Assembly: GCA_963978545.1 (NCBI GenBank)
Contig: OZ021722.1
Span: 37,093,365-37,157,364 of the forward strand
Direction of reading: 5' to 3'
Length of the DNA: 64,000 bases
DNA from: Linyphia triangularis
Taxonomy: Eukaryota; Arthropoda; Arachnida; Araneae; Linyphiidae
Part shown: positions 1 to 9,991 of the stretch, piece after piece
How positions within the stretch are numbered: the stretch's first letter is position 1
How the letters are laid out: each line of letters starts with the position of its first letter
Made by a program: the position numbers and the translations under genes
Notes under the pieces: model-generated
Told to the model about the DNA's origin: nothing
Databases searched by the model: none
What the model saw: only the letters and a program-made list of their open reading frames with translations

Positions 1-3000
1 CTCAGAAAGTACAGCACATGGTGTTAAGTCGGCACAAAATAGTCCACTTCATACACAGAGGAAGACAAAGCATAGGAACTCTCAAGCGAAACAAGACCAA
101 GGCACTGGAATTGAACAGGCCGTCACTGGTGCCAAAGGACAATCACCAGCAAAAGCAATAAAAAAGCAAAGTGATGAGACGTGGATTGACGGTCCGCGGT
201 TCGTGAAACCAAAATTTGATTCAAAAACACTACATCAGCTTCAAAAAGAACAGTGGGTGGACGGTCCACCAAATGTCTACGGTTTCATGGATCATCATAA
301 ACAAGACATGATCCAGAGATGGATTGAAGAGCATTCTAAACAATTACAAGGTGCAGCTAAAAAGAAAAACAATGAAGTTTGGATAGATTACCCTTCAAAC
401 GCAGAGAAAGGAAGTTCAACTAACGAGACCCAGAAGCACTCAACTGATACTTGTAACGCAACGCCGAACAAAGAAAAGTCTTGCTCAAAAGTCAAACAGG
501 TAGCTGATCAAGAAACAATTAATGGCGTAGGTGAGATGGTGAGGACACTCTCTTTAGCTGAAATAAACTCACTTCAGCGAGAAACAGAAATTATTGATGA
601 TGAAGCTGACAGTGCAAGTAATTCCGCAGACGTAGATGAAACAGACAACGAAGAAAATGCCGAAGCTAGTGGCTACGATGCAGATATACATATTTTACAA
701 ATTGCGCAAAGCTATGCCCAAAGTCAATCGCTACATACATCACTTTCTGCAAACACTTTTCCAGTTAGTTTACAAGATGGTTATGTTGAAACCATAGAAG
801 TCTTCGAACCAGAAGAGCCTGTTCCTATGGTGGATTCATGCCTGCAAGTTACCGAAGAAGATATTCTAGCAGAATATTGGATGCAGCGAAGACGTAAGTC
901 TTCGGAGAATCCTCTTCCAGAAGTAGACCAAAGTAGCTGTGATAGCAAATCCCACCCACTTAGGATACTGAGTGAAGAGGACCTTAATCTTCCATCGTCA
1001 TTCACGGATTCACGATCTGTCAGCGTAGATCTCGACAGCATTAGTGTTCCTGATATGCGTGAAGGTTTAAGAGACAGGGGAGCAGTCACTTGGCGTCTAC
1101 TATATGGAAACATGTTCCAGAGAATAAAAGAACAACAGCAAAAACAACGTAGAACAATAGACGATTTGGATGTAACAAACACTGATGTATCTAATAAGTT
1201 AGAGCGAATTGCAAAATTGAGGGAATTAATTCAACCCTTAACCAGGCATAGAAGTCAAACAAAAGTTGAATCTATTTTCAAAACGTGTCCTATAGGCAGA
1301 TTATCATCTTCTGGTTCACGGTACACAATGCCTGAAATGTTAGATGGAAGTAGAGATTCAAGCATGGAAGATTTATCAGCCGCGGAAGTTACGAGTACTC
1401 AAAGTGAACCAGCTGACTTAGATTTTGATAAATTAGACTACAAATTGAATATTAAACCCATGAACGGTTTAAAACTTGAAGAATTTTATAAGAAAATACA
1501 AAAAGTACCCCCATTTTTAGAACAATATTCGGCTATGAAACCCACACAAATCGTCTCACCCATAACATATGAACAAGAGAAACTGTATTTAAACAAATTA
1601 GAAGCTCAGAGGTCTGAAAGCACAACTTTTTTAAACAACGTAGAATACAAACAATTTTCTAATACTCCTCATTTTAAGTCTTCAATAGATGGGACCAGTA
1701 AAACGGGAAAGGATCAAAAGCATCAATCTACGTGTTCATTACAACAAACAAGTTCTACTTCACACATACACAAACCTTCATCAACTACAAATCTTCAAAG
1801 AGAATCAGCCAAATTTAGCTCTTCCGAAAACACGATTCCCACCAGAGTTCAAAGAACAACAGATCACACAGAGCTTGATAGAAAATCATCGGAAAAGAGG
1901 GACAGCAAAAAATCCTTAGATTCCAATGAAACAAAACGCAGTGAATCAAAATCAAATTGTAGAAATACCACTACCAAAAACATTGACACGACTATGTTGA
2001 CCGTTGGACAATCTCCCAGTAGTAATTCCAAGTCCCGACTGCACAGAGGGAAAATTAAAAATGGGGACGGCCAAAGCAACCATTCACAACAGCCCTTAAC
2101 ACAATCCTCATCCTCTTCCTTGTGGAGTAAAGATTCTTCGACTTCCTCTTCTACAACCAAACCAGCCCACAGATCAGGAATCTACCCTAATGGTTCCACA
2201 CGAGGTCCAAACAGCAAGTGCCACCTTGGCAACTGTAACGTCCCCATGGGCAATGGCAAATCCACAAGAACAGTCAACAACAATAACTCTGCTTGCAAAC
2301 TCCCTACACGTTCCAGTCCTACTAGCAGCAGTACATCGGGCGTTACGACAATGTGTTGCTCCGGAAAATCAAAAGACAAAAGCATCTCCTCAAAATCCAA
2401 ACCTCTTCAGAATCACTCCAAACAAAAGCAATCAGCAAAATCTCAAAGGACTAAAAGTATCTGCAGGAGTACAAGTTCCCCGAGTACCTGTGTAGACAGT
2501 GGGGACACTGTCATCACAGATTTTACGGACAGTGAGAATTACCACGCTGTTCGTCATGCCAGCGTATCTGGAGCTCTGGCGTCACCTTACCATAAGGTAA
2601 TTTTATAAATTTTAGAAATCACCAACATTAAGAGAGTATATCAACAAAATATGTTTTAAAACACTCTAGCTTTCTGTTTCATATAATTATTTTTCCATTT
2701 AATAGCAATCTATTGTATTCTGTACTGTAAACGTGCCAGCACTTGGCATACGATTGTCACAACATTCCCACATTCTTCAGAAGAGGTCCTTAAGTTTCCT
2801 TTTCCAGGTACCCCACGTGCACGTAAGTCGCCATCACCAGCGTACCAGCAGTGGTCATGGAAGTGAGTCCAGCGTGACCAGTATCGAACCTAGAGAAGCG
2901 AAGGAGCTGCTGGTGAAAGGGGCCAAGACCCAACAGTTCTCCGGCACTAGCAGCGGGTACGAGAGTATGCTGAGGGATAGTGAGGGGACTCCACTCTCAT

Positions 3001-4579
3001 CCAGCCAGGAGTCAGGGAATGAGGACTCGACGGGCGAGAGAGGACGGAGGGGAAGAAGGAGATCCAACGGTGAGAAATGAAATTCGTATGATAAACAAGA
3101 ATGCGTGCTTTATATAATTAGAGGATTGAGAATACAAATAATTCAAGTCTAATTTTTGAAGATATTGATATCCTATGATACAACTTGATATCAAATTACA
3201 AAATATTAATATTGTTTATCTTATTACAAAACGAAAACAAATGCTTTAACAAAATCATAAGAAGAAAAAAGTTAGAACTATTTTCATTTTCTAAATAACC
3301 ATCCTAATGATCGTTTCATGCTACTGACATAATAAAGAAATGATTTCTAAAGAGAAAAGCAAATATTAATTTAAATTTTCATCACCAGTTGTTAATGTGA
3401 CGTTTCATGAACTTGTATATATAAAAGCCTATATTTTTTACACATAACTTATTTCACTTTATCTTTTTGGCATGAAAACACATTTTAGAAAGCTCTGTGT
3501 ATCCTTACGAGGTTCGAATCGGCTCTATATGTTTCTTTATAAGTTTTTAATAGACGTATTTACTGATTGAACCTCCAGAGATTGCAAAATTTGGTGCATC
3601 CAGCCTGTTACACTTAGAGCAGACAAATCAATGCATTTACGAAACAACCGAATCCAAGCCCAATCTGAGAAGTCTAAAATAATTACTGTATACAATGTAG
3701 CATAGAATAACTGATACAAAATATTAATATAAAATACAAATATAATGGAAACTTCTCAAACATACTCTCATGAGACAGGACAGAGAGCCTATTCAAACAC
3801 ATAATTAAAATATACATTTCAATATGAATTTACTTCAATTTTTGTTTTACATGGAATTCATAGACCATTAAACTATCTTCTTCATTACCAGCTCAAAAAC
3901 TGAAAGAGCAATCAAAAGTTAGCAAACCAAAGATTTTATTAACGATGGCTAGTTGTTGATACGAATGGGGAAAGTAAGTCGATATACAGTGAGCATGATC
4001 AGCTCTACAAAGTAATTTTTGAAATGCGAACCACTTAAGTTCTACATAGACCACATCCGTTACCTTTGTTACCCAGAACTTTAGGTTCTTATAAATATAA
4101 AAAACTTATAGGAAACATAGATTCAAACATCAATGGATATCTAACCCGTTATTGATTCCTTACATGAATAAGATATTTACGTCCGTTATACCCTATGACC
4201 ATCAAAAGTAGTACCTATCAAAAAAAAAGTTTAAAAAAAAAAGTATTTAAGAATAAGGTAAAAATATGGAATGTTGGAAGTATTGCATTGCTGGTATTCT
4301 GAAAAGATTAACAGATATTGAAAAACAATTTTGAGTACGTTTGTACCGAAAACTATTTCTCATTTACATTTTCACTTAATTTCAGGTTCAAGCAAACGCA
4401 GTTCGTCTGCTCCTGCCCGAAGCCCACCTTCTCCCCTAGGCCCTTCGTCCTCTGTGGCCATCCACCAACAGCCTCTGCCAAACAGATCCTCCAGAAGGAC
4501 AGACAGATCCCTGCACAGGTCGGACGAGGAAGTGTGCTGCACGGGTTTGCTCTGCTGTCGTTTGCTGGACTTCTACTGA
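1..4579 (+). CDS. KIF26: KIF26/VAB-8-like kinesin, C-terminal exons (partial)
   Basis: This is the 3' part of a KIF26-family kinesin. KIF26A/B and worm VAB-8 are atypical kinesins, thought not to be active motors, that act in cell and axon migration and signalling; this role is family knowledge. Exons are 1-2596 (open at the window edge, frame starting at base 2), 2808-3069 and 4386-4579, giving 1016 residues and a TGA stop. Phases fit: phase 0 at the first junction, and one leftover G completed by GT at the second. The motor domain lies upstream of the window. What is visible is a long Ser/Thr/Lys-rich low-complexity tail with three W-[IV]-D motifs near its start. The family-typical C-terminal block SSGHGSESS...SGYESMLRDSE is encoded by the second exon. 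The short last exon ends with a Cys-rich CCTGLLCCRLLDFY. Codons before nucleotide 203 are open, so no start codon should be placed there. The family call is firm; which KIF26 paralogue is not. Confidence 0.88.
2597..2807 (+). other. KIF26 intron, short
   Basis: The donor is CATAAG/gtaatt and the acceptor is tttccag/GTACCC. The intron is phase 0 and 211 bp long. Reading through it gives an in-frame stop soon after the donor, so splicing is needed to reach the conserved SSGHGS block. Confidence 0.85.
3070..4385 (+). other. KIF26 last intron
   Basis: This 1316-bp AT-rich intron has donor CG/gtgaga and acceptor atttcag/GTTC. I see no repeat or coding relic in it beyond short A/T runs. Confidence 0.8.
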
Positions 4580-4817
4580 ACACATCTCTACGGAAGAATT
4601 AATCACCACTAGTGCCAACCTTCATCAATTTCCGCTCCAAAAAACAAACTATTATCTACTTGTGAACAATACGAGACTACAAATGAGGATTTTTTAAAAA
4701 CATAGCATCAAAAAAAAGAAAGAACCATATGTACTGAATGTGAATTATATAAACAGTTTTTGTAACAAAGGTCCTTCTATTGAGTGAGAAAAGTGAATTT
4801 GTTTATTGATTTGTAAT

Positions 4818-4823
4818 AATAAA
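4818..4823 (+). terminator. Probable KIF26 polyadenylation signal
   Basis: An AATAAA hexamer lies 239 bp after the KIF26 stop codon at 4577-4579. It is the first canonical signal in the 3' UTR. The cleavage site itself cannot be seen. Confidence 0.55.
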
Positions 4824-5120
4824 TATTTAACATTATTTATGTACTTGATTGTAATCGAATTTGCATTTACACTACACTACACTGGGAATAGAGAAAAAAG
4901 AATCAAGTCTTGCCACAAACACATCTTAACTGTAAACTTCAAAATAGTCAAATCCCGAAACACAGATACAGCTTTAAAATAGAATGAGGCTAAGGCCTCA
5001 GGCTTACTACCTAAAATAATGGTAATAATAGCATCGCCTTTGTCTAAATAAACTGTTTCAAAACTTTAAATTTTTAGAAGTTCGAGTTAAACTCTGAGTA
5101 AGTTAGTTTAACCTTGATTT

Positions 5121-5280
5121 CCGAAGTTAAACACCGAGGTTGCGGGTTCGAGTCCCGTGTTAGGCATGGTTGTTTGCAAATGTATGTTGGCTTGTCTAAT
5201 GACGAATGTTTCGGCAAATTATAGCCCCCGTGTTGCTGACGGCTCCAGATAATCTGAAAACAACTAACCGAAGTTAAACA
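5121..5280 (+). repeat. SINE family A, 5'-truncated copy with 13-bp target duplication
   Basis: The body at 5134-5267 starts inside the tRNA-like head, at CCGAGGTTGCGGGTTCGAG, and keeps a B-box (GGTTCGAGTCC). It then runs through the family tail ATAATCTGAAAACAACTAACC. It is bounded by perfect 13-bp direct repeats CCGAAGTTAAACA at 5121-5133 and 5268-5280. Loss of the 5' end with an intact duplication points to incomplete reverse transcription by a LINE-type machinery. Confidence 0.9.
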
Positions 5281-5421
5281 TGTGGAAGAAGATTCTTTTG
5301 TTATTGATGAATGGCTTCATCTACTCCATTTACATTTATTTCTTATTTCCATTCTTACGTAATCTTGCTTTTTCATGCCTACTCAGCTGGAAAATAAAAA
5401 GGAGATATCATCTTAAAAACA

Positions 5422-5915
5422 CATGGATACAAGGGCGGATCCAGAGTTTTATTACGGAGGGGGCGGTTGCTGTTGAATAGCTTACGTAAGTTTTGTTGCT
5501 CTTAAGTTATATTACTATTACTAAACCATGGAATAACTTAACTTTGACTTTACATAGAGGTAAAAAGTCTCAATAACATAAAGGTCACACAATGGTTAGC
5601 TACTTGTGAATTTACGACAATAAATTAGTATTGTCTACAATTGTTTGATTCAGGATAAATTATTGTTAAATATGATAAAACAATCTAACAACGAATACGT
5701 ATACACATTGAACATTTTCAAACTATAATTTGCTTTGTTGTCTCCATTTTTTTTTAGAACATTTATATTAAAAATATTCAGTGCAGATTCGTCAAATCTT
5801 GATCGATTTCATCCGAAACTTGAGAACAGCGCACGTTAAAACATGAGCGGTCCATGAATAACGGAGTGGGCGATCGCCCCCTCAGCCCTTCATTGGATCC
5901 GCCAATGCATGGAAA
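5422..5915. mobile_element. hAT-like MITE
   Basis: The element is 5430-5907 (478 bp). It starts CAAGGGCGGATCC and ends GGATCCGCCAATG, so the terminal inverted repeats share GGCGGATCC. The flanks CATGGATA (5422-5429) and CATGGAAA (5908-5915) form an 8-bp target duplication with one mismatch, the length expected for hAT elements. The G/C runs next to both ends (GGAGGGGGCGG and CGCCCCCTC) are also inverted. No transposase reading frame is present. Confidence 0.65.
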
Positions 5916-6740
5916 TTATCCCATTTACTACAAAGAACTGAATGATAAGGCAGAAAAAATAACTAATATTTAAATTTTAAAATCGGCAAAACGAAAGGAA
6001 AATGTAAGCATTTCTAATATGTTAAGCAATAGACCATAACGTAAAAAACAAACATCTTCCTCAACAGTGAAAAATGTTTAAAATAACCAATCACAACCAT
6101 CAAAGCAACACAGCTGTACATGTGCTTTCCTGCTTGGTTATTCTCAAAACAAGATGGGCAATAACAGCATGGGTAAGTTCCAAAGACATTTCGCATGGTT
6201 AAATTTTTCACGGCTTGTATTCAAAATTTTCCTGATGACAACATTACGAATTATTTTGAATTAGTAAATTCCCTCTTATTGTTTTAAATGGAAATCCTTC
6301 TATTAAATCGGAAGGTTTTGTTTTCAACTTAAGAATTTTTGTAATTTTAATTTCCAATATTAATTTTTTCATTTTCGGTAGCGATATTCAAGTCCCATAG
6401 GGTAGCCACTATGGATGAAGAATATGGTTTTTTTCTGGCTCTTGAAATCAATACTAATTTTAATAAAAACATTTTGGGTTTTTGTTCTATAAATGGAGCC
6501 CTAACTTAATTCTTTAGTTGCGTAACTGTTATTTATTCGGAATTGAAATGAAGTGGTAATTTTCCGATATTTTTAAGTCAGCTCGCATGGTAATTTTATT
6601 ATCGTATGTTACCAATTTGGTGTAGTATATTTTTAAGTCTTAACGTGTGGAATATTTTGAATCTTTCTACACATATTGGGTAAGAATTTTATTACTTGTA
6701 TACTTCATATTTCTCGTAATTAAAATTCGTATGTGTTGTA
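5916..6740. other. Gene-free AT-rich spacer
   Basis: I see no gene, splice-consistent exon or recognisable repeat here. Confidence 0.6.
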
Positions 6741-7131
6741 CCCACCTGATGGGTGTGGTTAGGGCTCTGGCCTCACATGCCAAATGGCCGACCAAACCGT
6801 ATAGTGGTTAGCGTGCTAGCTTCTAGACCGCGAGGTTGCGGGTTCGAGTCCCGTGTTGGCATGGGTGTTTGTAAATGTATGTTGGCTTGTCTAATGACGA
6901 ATGTTTCGACGCATTATAGCCCTCGTGTTGCTGACGGCGCCAGATAATCTGAATACAACCAACCAACCACATGCCAAATGTGCCAGGTTTAAATCCCGTT
7001 TAAATCCAGATGTATCGTTGTGGTTTGGAATCCAAGTTAAGCTGTAAGTCCCGACCTGTTTAGCCGTCATTGTGCATAAAAAAAATAGATCGTTGAGTCA
7101 AACCAACCAAATCAAACCAACCAACCATCAT
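6741..7131 (+). repeat. SINE family B copy, interrupted by a SINE A copy
   Basis: The head at 6741-6786 (cacctgatgggtgtggttag and following) and the tail at 6981-7131 (tgccaggtttaaatccc, then a TTGTGGTTTGGAATCC segment and an AACCAACC-rich end) belong to one family B copy. The two parts are separated by a nested family A insertion. The B-box is mutated to GGTTTAAATCC, so this is an old copy. Confidence 0.8.
6774..6980 (+). repeat. SINE family A, full-length copy nested in SINE B
   Basis: The body at 6787-6967 has a tRNA-like head with an A-box-like TAGTGGTTAGCG and an exact B-box GGTTCGAGTCC. A family-specific middle follows (GTTGGCTTGTCTAATGACGA), then an AACCAACC tail. Perfect 13-bp direct repeats CACATGCCAAATG flank it at 6774-6786 and 6968-6980. 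Removing the insert and one repeat rejoins the SINE B head and tail. Confidence 0.93.
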
Positions 7132-7136
7132 ATTAG

Positions 7137-7931
7137 TTGTATTTTACCCTGAGATTTCGGAAGGTGTCAAATTTTCCAGATATGCTTTATGGATTCCATC
7201 CCCCCCCCCCCTCCCTTCCCAATCCAGCCAGAAACACCTCCTTTGATGTCCTGAGCCTGTCGATCCCTCTGATGAGAGGCAGGTAGGGACCTCATTGTTT
7301 ATTATTTAAGATACTATTTTGTTTCTTTCACTATAATAGTAAAATTGATATACTGATTTATATTTCTTTTATTAAAGCCCTGTTTACAAGGGTAGACTAA
7401 AATGGTGCGAGTTAAAGGGACGGAGCGTGTTTAACTCTCCTACTTTTGGCAGATTTCACGAGTAGAATTGCTAGGTATTTACACGTACTCTACTATCTCT
7501 GTTTATATGTAAGCAAAATTACGCCGGAAAATGATGTCAACACGACGCAAGTTAAAAATAAAAAGATGCATTCAAAAAGTATCAACTGCAATCGCTTCCT
7601 AAATTGTGGAAATTCTTCAAGATGAACTTTTAAAATCTTCAAGAAAAGAATGGGTGAGAGATTGACTGGGAAGGAGAAACACACATGGAGCGTCTGCAAG
7701 TCTTTTGCGGACCACGGAGGACTAGAACGAATATAAAATGTGCTTGTGGATGACACCAAGCGATTTTGATAATTTATTGGAGTTCATTAGCCCACTTATT
7801 ATTAAACAGGACACTGATGAAGAAAGCAATTTCCTCAAAAGTGAAACTTGAAATCACTCAATTTTCTAGCTACAGGCAACAGTTACCGAAGTTTGTCGCA
7901 TTTTTTTCGAATATCCAAACCTGCCATATCC
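7137..7931. other. Gene-free spacer with a poly-C tract
   Basis: The only notable item is a homopolymer C run at about 7200-7211 followed by TCCC. Short open frames here show no family motif. Confidence 0.55.
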
Positions 7932-8136
7932 AAATTTATTCGGCCCACTTGATGGCTGTGAGGTTAGGGCTCTGACTTTGCATGACAAAGGTGCCGGGCT
8001 CGAATCCCGTGTTAGGCATAAATGTTCGTAGTGGTTTGGAATCCACGTTAAGTTGTAGGTCCCGGTCTGATTAGCCGCTATACTGAGGATAAAAATAGGT
8101 CGTTGAGCGTACAAACCAACCAATCTAAATTTATTC
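7932..8136 (+). repeat. SINE family B copy with 10-bp target duplication
   Basis: The body at 7942-8126 starts GGCCCACTTGATGGCTG, then has a tRNA-like stretch with GGGCTCGAATCCCG as the B-box region, then GTGGTTTGGAATCCACG, TTAGCCGC and AAAAATAGGTCGTTGAG, ending in ACAAACCAACCAATC. Flanking direct repeats AAATTTATTC lie at 7932-7941 and 8127-8136. Confidence 0.88.
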
Positions 8137-9789
8137 CTGAAGTGTGACGCTATTTTCCAGAAATTAGGAGATTTAATAAGCTTAAGTATAGAAGCATTGC
8201 CACAATTTCTAAACCCCCAGTCAATCTGGAATGAGCAATGAAACAAAATTTTTAGAAAGAGGTATTCAGAGCTTTTATTAAAAAAAAAATTTTTAAAAAT
8301 AAAAAAATAATAATAATAATAATAAAAATAAAAAATAAAAGCTTATTATTTTAAGAGGGTCTAGGACCCAAAATTTTAATTACTTTAATATTTGTTGTAA
8401 TCTATACAATTTTTTAATATAATTTCAGAACATTGCACCGATCTATAATATCTATCCCAAAAAAACTAGGGATGTGGAACATCACACAACTTTCAATTAC
8501 ACAATAATATTAATCATTGCATTAAAATGTATGGTGTTATTTACCGTTTTAATTTTTTCACTCATTTAAATAAAAATGGCCGGTTTGGCGATATTTTTGA
8601 CAATAACTTTAACATGGGAAAAAATCTCTCCAAGATGGCGAAATTGGTGGTGTTATTCGTTAGACATTACATTGTCCTTTCTTGTGCATGAAACAGAAAA
8701 CAATCAATCGTTGATGGGCGATGCTCAAGGGCAGAAATCTGTGTGTTAAAGCCACTTGGTTTTCAACTTTTTACGCTTTTATTACATTTCTACTAGAATT
8801 AAGAAGGTGGGGACGATTAGAACACCTTAAAAGGCATTAGCACAGAGATTTTAATCAAAATCGTCAGAGCTGTTTTTAGGCAATTGTTGAAAAATATGAT
8901 TTTTACATGATTTCAACCTTATGTGCATCCGCGATTTTGGCAAAAACTTTAGAGATAGGTCTCATGGCCACCACTAACCCACACACCAAACTTGAACATC
9001 ATAGGTAAATTTTTTCGGGAGGTATACTGACCACGTACATACAGACATACATTTTTTCTAGACCACTTTCTTTTTTTCTTTTTTTTTTTAACCGAATGTT
9101 ATACTTAACGTAAAGATATAGGTAACTTAACGTAAAAGTAGCATCTATGATTACTATAAAAAATTCATTAAATCTTTTGATGTAACTTAACCCTTTGCAC
9201 TCCGCTGTCCCTTTCAGAGGGCATCATAATCTAGCATATCACTCGGATGTCCCCTCTCAGGGGACATTAAAGTTTATTAGTGATTATGGAGAATTAACAT
9301 TTTCCAGCACAACTTTTTGAGAAATACATATTTCCCTGAAGATTTCTCTTGAAATGGCACAAGAAATAAATCAAAATAAGGTAAAATTACCAAGATATAT
9401 AAAAAAAAGAATTCAGCGGGGTTTTGTATGAAAAGAGAACGTGAGAAGTATTGGTTCAAGACGGTCCGAGCACTTCTCTGGGCCATTTGAAAGGAGCGAT
9501 AAGGAGAGTTTGTCGATGGTTTGGTTTGTTGAAATTTGCTGCCGCAAGGGCAACGCTAGGGCTGAGCTACTGGTAGCCGTCCAGAATGGTTCGGAGGGCA
9601 AAAGTAAATAAAAAAGATTTTAACAAATTGAAAAGCGAGATATCTGTGATCACAAATATCAAGCAAGAATATTTACCAAGCACAATTTTGATATTTAGAG
9701 CGGATTTTAAATTATATTATTAAAAATTTTAACTATAGGAGTTCTTAGTTTATTTTTTTATTTTTTTTAATAAAAAAAAAAAAATCATA
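8137..9789. other. Gene-free AT-rich spacer
   Basis: It contains an A-rich (AAT)n tract at about 8280-8340. TTAACCCTTTGCACTCCG at about 9187 resembles one end of a piggyBac-type element, but no matching right end was found. No host exon was recognised. Confidence 0.5.
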
Positions 9790-9973
9790 TAAACATCATA
9801 ACTATTTATGTATTTTAAAGTGCAAAAAATCCGTTTTCTAAAATGATAACTTTAAAAAAAAGTTCAAGTGAAGATTGTGGAAAGTGTGTGTGTGGTTGGA
9901 GAAGGGAGGAGTTTTTGGGAAGTCACATGTTTACGGCTACACTAACATTTTCGACCACGGGCCGCCTCTGGTA
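9790..9973 (+). repeat. Interspersed repeat X, forward copy
   Basis: This segment is repeated in reverse complement at 21462-21690. Shared landmarks in order are AGTGCAAAAA, TTCAAGTG, GATTGTGGAAA, GGGAAGTC, CATGTTT and TTTTCGACCAC. The class is unknown. It ends where the LTR-like sequence of the neighbouring Ty3/Gypsy relic begins. Confidence 0.75.
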
Positions 9974-9991
9974 TATAACCATGTGTCTTGA

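Noticed and set aside
781..2495. Several 70-130-codon open frames on both strands across the KIF26 exon
   Set aside because: They overlap the long conserved KIF26 frame, have no family motif, and follow from its biased composition.
9187..9300. piggyBac end TTAACCCTTTGCACTCCG
   Set aside because: No matching right end with TTAA was found nearby, so no element was called.
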